Assembly (NCBI RefSeq): GCF_000720425.1
Contig: NZ_JOAJ01000007.1
Location: forward strand, 124,001-188,000
Length of the DNA: 64,000 nt
Source of the DNA: Nocardia rhamnosiphila NBRC 108938
GTDB taxonomy: Bacteria; Actinomycetota; Actinomycetes; Mycobacteriales; Mycobacteriaceae
Reading direction: 5' to 3'
Shown: positions 34,170-42,889 of the stretch, one piece after another
Position numbering within the stretch: position 1 is the stretch's first letter
Layout: each line of letters starts with the position of its first letter
The notes under the pieces: generated by a model
The model's input: the letters and a program-made list of their open reading frames with translations, nothing else
Databases searched by the model: none
Told to the model about the DNA's origin: nothing
Translations under genes and position numbers: made by a program

Positions 34170-34178
34170 CGCCTCGAA

Positions 34179-35855
34179 CTACCTCGCCCGGGCCGCCGCA
34201 GCGACGAGCACCGCATGCAGCAGTCGTGCCTGAATACCGGCCTTCTCGCCGTGCTGGACCACCTCGGCGAACCCGACGCCGAGCGCCTCGGCCACATCGA
34301 ATCCGCCGGGTTCCGTGGCATGCCCGGCCAACTCGGCACGCCACTCCCGGTAACCGCGCACCATCTCGGACAGCGCAGGGCGCGGACGCGGCTGGGTGTT
34401 CAGGTATTCCGAGATCAGCACGCGTTGTGCCCGCCGGTGTGCGACACCGCCACCGGCGGCGTCGAAAGCCCGGCCGAATGCCCGCAAGGTGGCCGTGTAG
34501 ATATCCGGCTGTGGCGTCGCGCCCGTTTTCTCGGTATCGGCGGTGGCGTCCTGCGGGTGTGCGGGTGGCCGGGATGATCGGGCAGGTGCCTGCGGCTGTT
34601 GTGCGGCGCGCCGGTCGAGGGTTATCGACCGGGCACCGCCTTCGCTGTCCGGCGGCGCACCGGCCCACCGCACCGTGCCGAGCTGGTCCTCGAGCTCGGC
34701 CACCGCGACGATCTCGAGCACGATCATCGGGTAGTCGGTGAGGACCCGGTCCACCGCGGTGACGAACTCCTGTACCGGCGCGAGCTGAAGATCGGGGTCA
34801 TCGAAACCTGTCACCTCGACGCCGTGCCGTTCGGCCAATGCGCGTGCCAGCTGTTCGATTGCCGGATCGGCCGCCGACCGCCCGCGGCCGCCGCGCCGAT
34901 CACGGTCGCGGCCATTGTCACCGCCCGGTGCGTTCGGTCGTTGTGCGGGACCTTGCGGCGGAGCCTGCCCGGTGTTGGCGGGCTTTCCAGCGTTTCCGGG
35001 CGAACTCGGCATCCCGGGTTGGCCGGGCGTACGGGGCGGCGTCTCGGTCCACGGGGCTCCGGCCCGTCCCGCGGGCCCTGCGACCGGGCTGCCGGACGGT
35101 CTTCCCGACGTCTGGGGCGTATTACGCGAGGGGGCTGTTACCGCCGGGGGCGAGACCGCGGAGGATGGTGGCGGCGCCGCCGGTCCGGACCGCCGGCCGG
35201 GGGCGCCGGTCGCCTCGTTGCCCACCGGACCGGATTCGGGCCGGGAACGACTCCACGGCGACTCGGACCGTGGTCCACTGTCCGCAGCGGCTCGCCCCGG
35301 GGATCCGGCCGGTGCCGGTGCGCTACCCGGCCGGTCGGGCCCACCGGCCGGGAGTTGGTCGGTGCTCCGTGGCCCGCCGCCGGGATACACCGGCGAATTC
35401 TGCTCCGGCGTCACCGCGTCCTGGTCGGATGGGTTCGACCGGGGTCCATCGACCGGCGATTGCGGGCCGACCGTACCCGCCGGGGGCGACTCGGCCATAT
35501 CGGCCGGTCCTGGGGGACCGGCCGGTACTGGGCCCGTATCCTGGGCAGCCCCGGCCACGCGCGCGGCGCCGTCGATATCCTGTGCACCGAAGTCGTGCGC
35601 GGCGCCGATGATTCCGGCCGCGTTACTGCGCATTCCTTCCGCCATGGCCTCCACGGTGGAAACCACTTGTTCGGCGCGCGGCGTGAACTGCTCGGCGAAG
35701 GTGCGCCCCATATAGTCGTCGCCGAAGCTGCCTTCCGCCTGCTGCAGGCAGTACCGCAGCCCAGCGTGTGTTTGCTGCACCCGATCGGCGATATCGGCCA
35801 GCCGCGCGCCGCGCTCGCGCAGGCCATCCAAGTCCAGTCGCAGTTCGCCGCTCAT
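34179..35855 (-). CDS. WXG-like, proline-rich protein with inactive zincin-like C-terminal domain
   Basis: 558 residues from ATG 35,855, which overlaps the upstream stop by ATGA, so translation is probably coupled. Residues 1-100 are helical and EspC/WXG-like (FTPRAEQVVSTVEAMAEGM), typical of type VII secreted or secretion-associated proteins. Residues ~105-330 are a Pro/Gly/Ser-rich linker. Residues ~335-558 align by eye with zincin module 1 of the following giant protein: TGFDDPD against SGFDHPG, SITLDRRAA against RLNLSRVAD, and EALGVGFAEV against EAVAVGFADV. At 458-465 it has RAFGRAFD where an active enzyme has HExxH, so zinc binding should be lost. It may be a structural or decoy partner, or an immunity-type pseudoenzyme. 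Confidence 0.85.
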   Translation of the reverse strand: MSGELRLDLDGLRERGARLADIADRVQQTHAGLRYCLQQAEGSFGDDYMGRTFAEQFTPRAEQVVSTVEAMAEGMRSNAAGIIGAAHDFGAQDIDGAARVAGAAQDTGPVPAGPPGPADMAESPPAGTVGPQSPVDGPRSNPSDQDAVTPEQNSPVYPGGGPRSTDQLPAGGPDRPGSAPAPAGSPGRAAADSGPRSESPWSRSRPESGPVGNEATGAPGRRSGPAAPPPSSAVSPPAVTAPSRNTPQTSGRPSGSPVAGPAGRAGAPWTETPPRTPGQPGMPSSPGNAGKPANTGQAPPQGPAQRPNAPGGDNGRDRDRRGGRGRSAADPAIEQLARALAERHGVEVTGFDDPDLQLAPVQEFVTAVDRVLTDYPMIVLEIVAVAELEDQLGTVRWAGAPPDSEGGARSITLDRRAAQQPQAPARSSRPPAHPQDATADTEKTGATPQPDIYTATLRAFGRAFDAAGGGVAHRRAQRVLISEYLNTQPRPRPALSEMVRGYREWRAELAGHATEPGGFDVAEALGVGFAEVVQHGEKAGIQARLLHAVLVAAAARAR

Positions 35856-37258
35856 CGCCCACCTCGGGTGGCGAGCATCGGTCCGCCGGTCCGCAGCCGG
35901 AACCGCTGCTCGAAATCGGTGATGAACGCCGACAGCGGCACCGACGAGCTCGACCGCTCCACGACACCGTCGTCTGCGACATAGAAGACCGCCCGGTCGA
36001 GCGCGATCTCCCCGTCCGGCACCGGCGATCGCACCATCCAGCCCACGCTGACCCGCTCGGCCCGCAATGTCGAGAGCGGGAACCCGGTCGTGTCGTAACC
36101 CCGGCTGCGGATGTGATCACGGACGAGATCCAGTGCCTCCTCTTCCCGGATCCCCACGATGTCACCGGCGACCAGATCGGCGAGCACGAACTGGAAAAGG
36201 GCACCGTCGACATCGACCTCGGTACCCTCACCGACGACTTGCGCGATCGCCGCGCGGGTCACCGCCGCGGCCTGCGCAGCCGACACCAGCACTTCAGCGG
36301 CATCCGGGGACGGGCCGTCCAGCACGCCCGCCACCACTTTCGCCACCGTATCGGCCGTCCACACGGCGGGCAACGCCGGCGCGCATTCCGCCATCGGAGC
36401 GGATTCGCCGCGGTACCACTGTCCCTGATCCCACCAGTAGCAAAACGACAGCATGCCGGTCATCACGCGTGGGTTCAGTACCGCGTCGACCACCCAATCC
36501 GGCGCTCCGGCAAATAGTTTCGGCATCCCGCCGTCCCCGTTGTAGGCAGCTTCCAAGACGGGCGCATTCCAGACACCGCCCGACAGCACCGCCCGGTCGC
36601 CGGGCAACAGTGTCAACGTCGAACCGCTGTGTCCCGAACTTTCGAAGATGCCGACCGACGGGCCGATCCGCGGGCCTCGTTCCGATCCGGCCGCCACAAA
36701 GGCCGCGGCCAGCACCGCCCACCGGGCCCACACCACCGCCAGATCCGGCAACTCGCCGGTCACCGGCACTGCCAGCACACCCGCACTCCGATCCGCGCGC
36801 GCACCGTCCGCGGCCGCGCGCGGTGACCTCGACTGGGATTCACCGCGCCCGAGGTAGGCGGCCAGCCACACGGGTAGCCGACTACGCGGATACCGTTCCA
36901 GATCCGCCAGATACGCCTGCGGCGCGAACAATTGCTCACCCGGAAACGGCTCCGCGCCTTGATCTTTGACGACCTCGGCCCCATGGGTATCGACGCGCAC
37001 CACCAGCCGCCACCACGGCCCGTGCTCAGCGGCAGCGGACAGGGCTCGATGCCGGCGCACCAACTCCCACACCGCCTCCGACACCTGACATCGGACCGGA
37101 TGGTCGCCGTTATCGGCGAGGAACAGCGCCGACTCGGCGACAACGGTCATCGCGAAGGCGGCCTCGAACCGGCGTCGCCTGTCCGGCACGAGCGCACGCA
37201 ACCCGGCGACGATCCGATCGGCCAGCTCCGCGAGTTCCGGACTCCCGGAACCGATCAC
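35852..37258 (-). CDS. Hypothetical protein, first gene of the giant-toxin operon, immunity-like N-terminal region
   Basis: 468 residues from GTG 37,258, chosen because GGTGGGAG lies seven bases upstream; the open frame extends further to 37,513 without an RBS. Residues ~60-150 contain GPWWRLVVRVDTHGAEVV, EPFPGEQLFAPQAYLADLE and RSRLPVWLAAYL. That run of W, FP, Y, DLE and P-W-L positions recalls YezG-type (DUF600-like) immunity proteins of polymorphic toxin systems. The remaining ~300 residues are unrecognised, with a WW-rich patch near CYWWDQGQWYRGE. No signal peptide or membrane segment. The stop overlaps the next start, so it is the first gene of a three-gene operon. Immunity or secretion-chaperone function is inference. 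Confidence 0.75.
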   Translation of the reverse strand: MIGSGSPELAELADRIVAGLRALVPDRRRRFEAAFAMTVVAESALFLADNGDHPVRCQVSEAVWELVRRHRALSAAAEHGPWWRLVVRVDTHGAEVVKDQGAEPFPGEQLFAPQAYLADLERYPRSRLPVWLAAYLGRGESQSRSPRAAADGARADRSAGVLAVPVTGELPDLAVVWARWAVLAAAFVAAGSERGPRIGPSVGIFESSGHSGSTLTLLPGDRAVLSGGVWNAPVLEAAYNGDGGMPKLFAGAPDWVVDAVLNPRVMTGMLSFCYWWDQGQWYRGESAPMAECAPALPAVWTADTVAKVVAGVLDGPSPDAAEVLVSAAQAAAVTRAAIAQVVGEGTEVDVDGALFQFVLADLVAGDIVGIREEEALDLVRDHIRSRGYDTTGFPLSTLRAERVSVGWMVRSPVPDGEIALDRAVFYVADDGVVERSSSSVPLSAFITDFEQRFRLRTGGPMLATRGGR

Positions 37259-37604
37259 AGCACACTCCCACCTCAGCGGATCTCTGTCCTGCAAGCCGGT
37301 CTGCGAACCCGACCCGGAGAGCGTTGCCCGGCCGTCAGGATCACACTCGGGTCGAAGAGTTCCGCAATCCGGGCGCGCGCGCAACCGACCCCTGTTGCCA
37401 GCCATGGAAAGGACGCCGAGGTGCAAGTTCTCGTCGAACTGTTCATACCCTCTCGACAGCGAGATCCGCACGTGGCAGCACGCGTCGCCGCAGGCCCATC
37501 GACCGGACCGCAAGGGTCCACCGGTGTCGTTTGGGCCATACGCCGCAAAGGATGAGTGATCGGGGGCCCGGACCCGATTCGACGACCATCATACTGACAC
37601 AAAA

Positions 37605-37638
37605 TGACCCTCACACCGTACTTTCAGTGTGAGGGTCA
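37605..37638. terminator. Perfect 12-bp inverted repeat hairpin
   Basis: TGACCCTCACAC at 37,605-37,616 and its exact reverse complement at 37,627-37,638 enclose a 10-base loop. It lies between the operon start and the tRNA-like fragment. It could be a transcription terminator or an operator; no U-tract is obvious on either strand, so the role is open. Confidence 0.6.
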
Positions 37639-37698
37639 GCTGTCGTAGACAGTGCCATAAAGCGGTTTATTCGTCATGCGAATAATATAGATAAACCC

Positions 37699-37735
37699 TG
37701 GTGGAGCTAAGGGGACTCGAACCCCTGACCCCTAC
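37699..37735 (-). other. tRNA 3'-end fragment (tRNA-Ala-like), attachment-site candidate, copy 1
   Basis: On the minus strand the sequence ends CAGGGGTTCGAGTCCCCT then TAGCTCC-A-CCA. This is a complete T-arm, the 3' strand of an acceptor stem, the discriminator and encoded CCA. No matching 5' GGAGCTA, D-arm or anticodon arm lies within tRNA distance, so it is a fragment, as left where an element integrated at a tRNA 3' end. Confidence 0.7.
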
Positions 37736-38144
37736 AGAGAGGTTCATGAGACCGCTCGGTCAGGCAAGACATCGACGTTCGGCACCGGCACCCATGATCA
37801 CCCCGGCGACGGCAACGAGATCAGCCGCATCGTTCCGCTGTGAAGACGGCGAAATATATTCGTCCGCAACGAATTACATTGTACATCGAGGAACGCCCAT
37901 CGGGACCGAACTGCACGGCCTTCTCGACGGACTACCCCGAACGCACTTCACAACAGAGACTCGGCCCTCGATGACCGGTCGTCAGAACGTCGAGTCAACC
38001 GGCGGCAACGCAGCATCCCGGACCACTGCGCCCGAGAGGCTCCGTTACGTCCGTGCAGACGACCGAGCAGGGAGAATCCAATTCGACCGGCGACGCCGCG
38101 TCGGCTCCACGAGCAGTCCTGCCCCGGTAGGCACGGGACTATCT
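37702..38144. repeat. ~440-bp direct repeat, copy 1
   Basis: Sequence from the tRNA-like 3' end to about GGTAGGCAC is repeated at 43,752-44,190 with scattered substitutions and small indels. Similarity starts sharply at TGGAGCTAAGGGG. No convincing protein is encoded; open frames here look like chance. With copy 2 it brackets a 5.6-kb segment. Positions 38,145-38,303 hold nothing recognisable. Confidence 0.85.
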
Positions 38145-38303
38145 CGCTGAAGGCTCTGGCGCACTTCCGGTGGTGCGTATAGCTGAGTGACGCCACGACG
38201 CTCAGCGGATGAGGCGTCAGGCCCCGCGCCGGACAGCGGCGGCGACCTCCGGTGGGCCGCCCCACTGCGCAAGCCGCTGATTCCGCCTACCCCTGGTGGG
38301 GAA

Positions 38304-39113
38304 CTAAACGATGTTGCCGGGTGGGGTGGATCCGTTCGCGGGCCCGGGGTGCGCCGGGGTTCCGGCCACACCGGATCGGTTCTGCGCCATGGTGGCCGCC
38401 GCACCTACCGGACCTCGGTGCACGGCACCGTGCCCGGGCAGGATGACCTCGGCATCCAGGTCTACCAGCGACCCCAACATGCGCGCGGCACCCTCACGGT
38501 CGTCGTCGAACATCGCAGGGACCAACTGCGGGCCATCGAGTCTCGACGTGGGGTGCCCGGTCACCAGTCCGTCGCCGGAGATCAGCACTTTCGCCCGCGG
38601 CAACAGATACATGGTGTGGCCGGGGGTGTGACCGGCCGTGGGGACCGGAACCGGGCCACCGGGCAGGTCCAGTGCTCGGTCGCCCGGCAACTCGAGCGGA
38701 TCGGCCAGACCGGCGCGGACAGCGACGCCCACAGGCAGGGCCGAGACGATCCACGGCAGAACCCCGGGACGCCACAGGTTCTTTATCACGCCGATCGGCG
38801 AAAGGCCGTAGTGCGCTTCGCGTCTCGCATGTTCCAGTTCGTCACGGTGCAGGTAGACCGGAGTGTTGTACTGCTTGGTGAAGGACAGCGCGCCGCCCAG
38901 GTGATCGATATGAGCGTGGGTGATCAGGATGGCCTCCACCTCTCGAGGATCTCGGCCGATCGACCGGATCGAGGACAGGACGTCATCGAATTGACCGGGA
39001 TATCCGGTATCGACGAGGGTGACCGACTTCCCGTCCACCAGGAGGACCCAGTTCACCAGTCGGGTACCGACGAAGAAGACATCGTCGGCCACTTCCACGG
39101 GTTCGACCTTCAT
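38304..39113 (-). CDS. MBL-fold metallo-hydrolase
   Basis: 269 residues from ATG 39,113, with AGAGGAG upstream. The metallo-beta-lactamase signature ITHAHIDHLGG is at about residues 64-74, the third His region TAGHTPGHT at ~158-166, an Asp in ISGDGL at ~178 and a terminal LPGHGAVHRG. All zinc-ligand motifs of a two-metal hydrolase of the glyoxalase II/lactonase type are present. Substrate unknown; could be a lactonase, thioesterase or glyoxalase. It lies downstream of and co-directional with the P450 gene, 303 bp apart. That gap contains nothing recognisable. Confidence 0.9.
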   Translation of the reverse strand: MKVEPVEVADDVFFVGTRLVNWVLLVDGKSVTLVDTGYPGQFDDVLSSIRSIGRDPREVEAILITHAHIDHLGGALSFTKQYNTPVYLHRDELEHARREAHYGLSPIGVIKNLWRPGVLPWIVSALPVGVAVRAGLADPLELPGDRALDLPGGPVPVPTAGHTPGHTMYLLPRAKVLISGDGLVTGHPTSRLDGPQLVPAMFDDDREGAARMLGSLVDLDAEVILPGHGAVHRGPVGAAATMAQNRSGVAGTPAHPGPANGSTPPGNIV

Positions 39114-39416
39114 TCATCAACTCCTCTGAAATGGGGATTACTGCAAGGATTCGGCATGCTCGACACACTCTCCTATTTCGCGAGCGTTCAGCGCAGTTCG
39201 AGGCCGCCACGAATCGCGTGCCGCCGACACCCTGCCCGAGCCGGTCCCCCGGCTTCTATTTTCGGCGAACACGTGCACCGGACGGCGGCGAGTTCCGTTT
39301 ATGCACGGGGCGGAAACCATGCTGTGTGCCGGCGTCACAATCGGGCGTGTTCAGGCCGCGACCGCGGCGGCAGCCCGGAGTGGACACAGTTGCTCGAAAC
39401 GGTGGGCACCCGTGGT

Positions 39417-40619
39417 TCACAGGCGCACCGGGACCCGTGCCTTGCCGTTGAAGATGAATGTAGGCAGCGGTGGCAGGGTATGGGCGGGTTCGGACAGTTC
39501 GAGCTGTGGGAAGTGCTCGAACAGCGCGGCCAGTGCCTGGATCGCCTCGAAGCCCCCCAGGGTTGCACCGATGCAGTGGTGCACCCCGTAACCGAACGCG
39601 ACATGCGACTTGTCGTGGCGATAGATGTCGAACGCCGCTGCGGTGTGGCCGTGGACGCCGGGGTCGCGTCCACCGGCCCCGAAGCCCATGATGATCGCGT
39701 CGCCCTGCCGAATCACGACACCGTCGCCGAGGTCGATGTCTTCGACGGCATACCGCAACGGCATGTTCTGCACCGGTGCGTCGAAGCGCAATGTCTCCTC
39801 GACGACCGTCGGCCAGGGGACGACACCTTTGACGGCCGCGGCGAGCTGATCAGGGTGGGTGAGCAGGTCGAAGACCGCGTTGGTGATGAGACCCGTGGTG
39901 GCAGGCAGTCCGCCGGCGATGGTGACAGCCAGTGCCAGCACTCGTTCCTCGTCGGTCATCTCCGGGGCCCGCGCCAACGTGGCGGCCATATCGGTCTCGG
40001 ATGCGTCCTGTTTGCCTGCGATCAGCGCGGCCAGCAATCCCATCGCGTTATCGAGTCCGGCGGCGGCCTCCTCGGCGTCCTCGGAGGGACTGATCAGGTC
40101 GAGCATAGTTTTGCGCATATCGACCCACTGCTGCTGCGGCACACCGAACAGGTCGCACAATGTCTCGCCGGCGATCACCTGGGCGAAGTCCGTCCGGATA
40201 TCGATGACCGTGCCGGAGCCGGGGTCACCGAGTTCGGTCAGGAGGGCGGGCAGTCTCAGGCTCAGGTTCTCGCTGAGCGTCTGCAGACGCTCGGGACTGA
40301 ACGCGGACTCCATGATGGCGCGCAGACGGCGGTGATCGGCGCCGTAGGCGTTGAGGACGGTCGGCGACATGAGGAAGGGAGCGAGCGGCCAGCCCTCGGG
40401 CACATCGGCCAGCCCTGGCCAGTGTTGCTGCGCATCGCGTGATACGCGGTCGTTCTCGGCCAACTGCCGCACCGTCTCGTACCTCGTGACCGACCAGGCG
40501 ATCACCCCACCGGGCAGGGCCACCCGTGCGGCGGGCCCGGCCGATCGGAGACGCTCGGTGTCCCTGTGCAGGAACTTGCCGGTCGGGTCGAGCGAGAGCA
40601 CATCTGTGGTCAACAGCAT
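39417..40619 (-). CDS. Cytochrome P450
   Basis: 400 residues from ATG 40,619, the usual length of a bacterial soluble P450; the frame is open further upstream but that part lacks P450 character. The haem-binding loop FGYGVHHCIG near the C-terminus gives the axial Cys, and VEETLR is the K-helix ExxR. The I-helix reads IAGGLPATTGL, so the acidic residue that normally precedes the Thr pair (AGxE/DTT) is Ala, which is unusual for a monooxygenase. Transcribed divergently from the LysR-type gene at 40,890, which may control it. No ferredoxin is encoded nearby. Confidence 0.93.
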   Translation of the reverse strand: MLLTTDVLSLDPTGKFLHRDTERLRSAGPAARVALPGGVIAWSVTRYETVRQLAENDRVSRDAQQHWPGLADVPEGWPLAPFLMSPTVLNAYGADHRRLRAIMESAFSPERLQTLSENLSLRLPALLTELGDPGSGTVIDIRTDFAQVIAGETLCDLFGVPQQQWVDMRKTMLDLISPSEDAEEAAAGLDNAMGLLAALIAGKQDASETDMAATLARAPEMTDEERVLALAVTIAGGLPATTGLITNAVFDLLTHPDQLAAAVKGVVPWPTVVEETLRFDAPVQNMPLRYAVEDIDLGDGVVIRQGDAIIMGFGAGGRDPGVHGHTAAAFDIYRHDKSHVAFGYGVHHCIGATLGGFEAIQALAALFEHFPQLELSEPAHTLPPLPTFIFNGKARVPVRL

Positions 40620-40889
40620 TATCCGTTCATAGAAGCAGGAGAAACGCAGGCCGCCTGATGAATCGAATGTCAGCGCTGCTGAGCGTACGATCCCCCGCCG
40701 GGCTGATGGCGATGGCGGCCGGACCGAACCAAAACTGGCTCCGACCAGGTTCGACGAGGTAGGTCGGTGCCACTGGTGTGGCCTGGAAACGACAGTACGG
40801 CGGCCACCGGGCGGGCGTCCAAGACTTGTTCGGCTTCGAAACGATAGAATTCGACTATCGAGATCAGTCCCCGCCTCCTCCGCTACTTC

Positions 40890-41792
40890 GTGGCCGTAGC
40901 CGAGGAACTCCACTTCGGCCGCGCGGCCACCCGTCTCTACATCGCCCAGCCGTCCCTGAGCCAACAGATCCGCAAGCTCGAGGAGACCCTCGGGACCCCG
41001 CTGTTCGTGCGTTCGAGCCGCCGGGTACAGCTCACCGCCGCCGGGCGGACACTGCTTCGCGAAGCACCGGCAGCACTGGCCGCGCTGGAACACGCCGTGC
41101 AGGTCACCCGGCTGGCCGGATCAGGGATCGCGACGACGATCCGGCTGGGCTATACCCCGGTCACGGGCTTCGATACGCTCACAACGCTTCTGGATGCTCT
41201 CCATGAGGACCATCCGGGCCTCACGGTCGACGCCCGAGAGGTGTACAGCGCCGAGATTCCCGAACGTCTCTGTGCCGGCGACCTGGATATCGGCCTCGCT
41301 CTGTCACCGCAACCCATCGACGGGGTAGGTGCCGAGATCCTCCGCAATGAGCCCGTATCCGCGCTCCTGAGCACCCGCCACCGCCTTGCGGCCGTATCGC
41401 CGATCCCGGTCGCGGCGCTTCGCGACGAGACGCTGCTGCTGTTCCCGCGCCGACTCGCCCCTGTGTACTACGACGGTATCGTCGCCGCATGCCGGGAAGC
41501 GGGCTTCGCACCCGCGATCTGCGCGTTCGGGGATCCGCCGGTGAACGCCGGGCTCGCCCGGCTCGTCAGCGGACGAGAGGTCGGCTTGACCCCTGCGTCG
41601 TTCGCTGAGCACGCCGCGAAGCCCGGCACCGGCATTGTTGTTCGCGATATCGTCGATCCACCGATCCCGGCCGAACTCTCGGTGCTGTGGCCCGCGAACG
41701 ATCCCTCGCCCGCCGTTGCCGGTGTCGTCGCCAACGCCCGGCGCTGCGCTGAACGCAACGGATGGTTACGCCACCTCTCCCCCAGTGCATGA
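40890..41792 (+). CDS. LysR-family transcriptional regulator
   Basis: At least 300 residues. wHTH at the N-terminus (GRAATRLYIAQPSLSQQIRKL) followed by a LysR effector-binding domain to the end. GTG 40,890 is the first standard start in frame but it removes the first part of helix 1. The family-typical beginning EISPRLLRYFVAVAEE is encoded immediately upstream in frame (from 40,857), where the first codon is ATC and the frame closes at TAG 40,845. So either ATC initiates, or a start codon has mutated. It reads away from the P450 gene across ~240 bp and is its likely regulator. Inducer unknown. Confidence 0.9.
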   Translation: MAVAEELHFGRAATRLYIAQPSLSQQIRKLEETLGTPLFVRSSRRVQLTAAGRTLLREAPAALAALEHAVQVTRLAGSGIATTIRLGYTPVTGFDTLTTLLDALHEDHPGLTVDAREVYSAEIPERLCAGDLDIGLALSPQPIDGVGAEILRNEPVSALLSTRHRLAAVSPIPVAALRDETLLLFPRRLAPVYYDGIVAACREAGFAPAICAFGDPPVNAGLARLVSGREVGLTPASFAEHAAKPGTGIVVRDIVDPPIPAELSVLWPANDPSPAVAGVVANARRCAERNGWLRHLSPSA

Positions 41793-42274
41793 ATCTGCGG
41801 TCAGCAGCTTTGAGCACCGAACATTCACCCGCCATCGCGTCCATACCGACCTCGAGTTCGGCGTGAACCAAACGCCAGCAGCTCCCGCGCGATCACCATC
41901 CCTCACCCTCACAACCGAAATACACCGCCAACGCCGCCGCGGTGTCCTCGATGGTGCGCCCGATCAACATGGCCTTCTACTCGGCGCCGAAGCCGAACCC
42001 GTGTCCAGCGAACAACCGAACCTCGGCAACCGACCAACCGACCACCGCGACTCCGTATCCACCAGCAGGCCACCGTAATCGAAAACCACACCCCCTGGTC
42101 GACGCCACCGTCATACACCCCATCGAACCAGCGCCAACCCTTCCAACTATTCACAGGCCCAACCAGGCCGCTCTATCATGCCCGAGCGGGGATGCATCTG
42201 CAGGGGCCGGTAGTTCGACCCGCCGGAACGTAGAGCCGGCCCCGATTCTCGAGGTATGAAGGCAGATACACCAC
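41793..42274. other. Intergenic stretch without recognisable gene
   Basis: About 480 bases between the LysR and lipoprotein genes. Open frames on both strands are short and low in information. I see no RNA gene or strong hairpin. Confidence 0.5.
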
Positions 42275-42889
42275 TTGACTCCTGCACGTAACCCGAAAAC
42301 CCCGTTTCCGCGCGGCTCGAAGACTCCAAACATGTTCTCCGCGGTGGTGCTCGCTGTCTCGGCTGCCTTGATATTCGGATGCGCAGGGCAACCGGCGACA
42401 AGCACCGAACCTGCGATCTCCGCAACACAGAGTGCCGCCCCGAACACCGACGACCCCGCTGCTGCCTCCCCTGGAATCAGGGTCGAAGGCGCTGTAGAGA
42501 ACCCGCAAACCCTTACCCTCGACCGTCTCCAGCAGTTCGAACGGCAGACACAACAGGTCACCTTCGACTCCAGCACCGGCACCCAGAACCACCACTTCGA
42601 TGGCGCACTGCTGTTCGACATACTGAACGCAGCCGTACCGACACCGGACCCCACCGTCAAGAACGGGTTGCTACGACTCGCAATCGTCGTCACCGCCTCC
42701 GACGGCCACAGCGCCACCTTCGCCTGGGGAGAAATCGCACCCGAATTCGGCGGACAACAGATACTTCTCGCCTACAACCAAGATGGAAAGCCACTACCAC
42801 GGCCCCGCACCACAGCCCCCGAAGACCACAAAGGCGGCCGGTACGTCTCCAACATCGTCGCCATACGTGTCGTGGATCCAGCCCGATGA
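42275..42889 (+). CDS. Putative lipoprotein with molybdopterin-oxidoreductase-like fold
   Basis: 204 residues from TTG 42,275, or 185 from ATG 42,332; the longer form supplies the positive n-region of the signal peptide. Lipobox LIFGCAG near residue 36 indicates a lipid-anchored, cell-surface protein. The mature part, with RVEGAVENPQTLTLDRLQ and an ending KGGRYVSNIVAIRV, resembles the small stand-alone form of the sulfite-oxidase/molybdopterin-binding fold. Whether it binds a cofactor is unknown; the usual Cys ligand is not evident. Single gene inside the repeat-bounded segment. Confidence 0.7.
   Translation: MTPARNPKTPFPRGSKTPNMFSAVVLAVSAALIFGCAGQPATSTEPAISATQSAAPNTDDPAAASPGIRVEGAVENPQTLTLDRLQQFERQTQQVTFDSSTGTQNHHFDGALLFDILNAAVPTPDPTVKNGLLRLAIVVTASDGHSATFAWGEIAPEFGGQQILLAYNQDGKPLPRPRTTAPEDHKGGRYVSNIVAIRVVDPAR

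Noticed and set aside
37699..37775. Complete tRNA gene
   Set aside because: Only the T-arm, 3' acceptor strand and CCA are present; no pairing 5' strand or anticodon arm within tRNA length.
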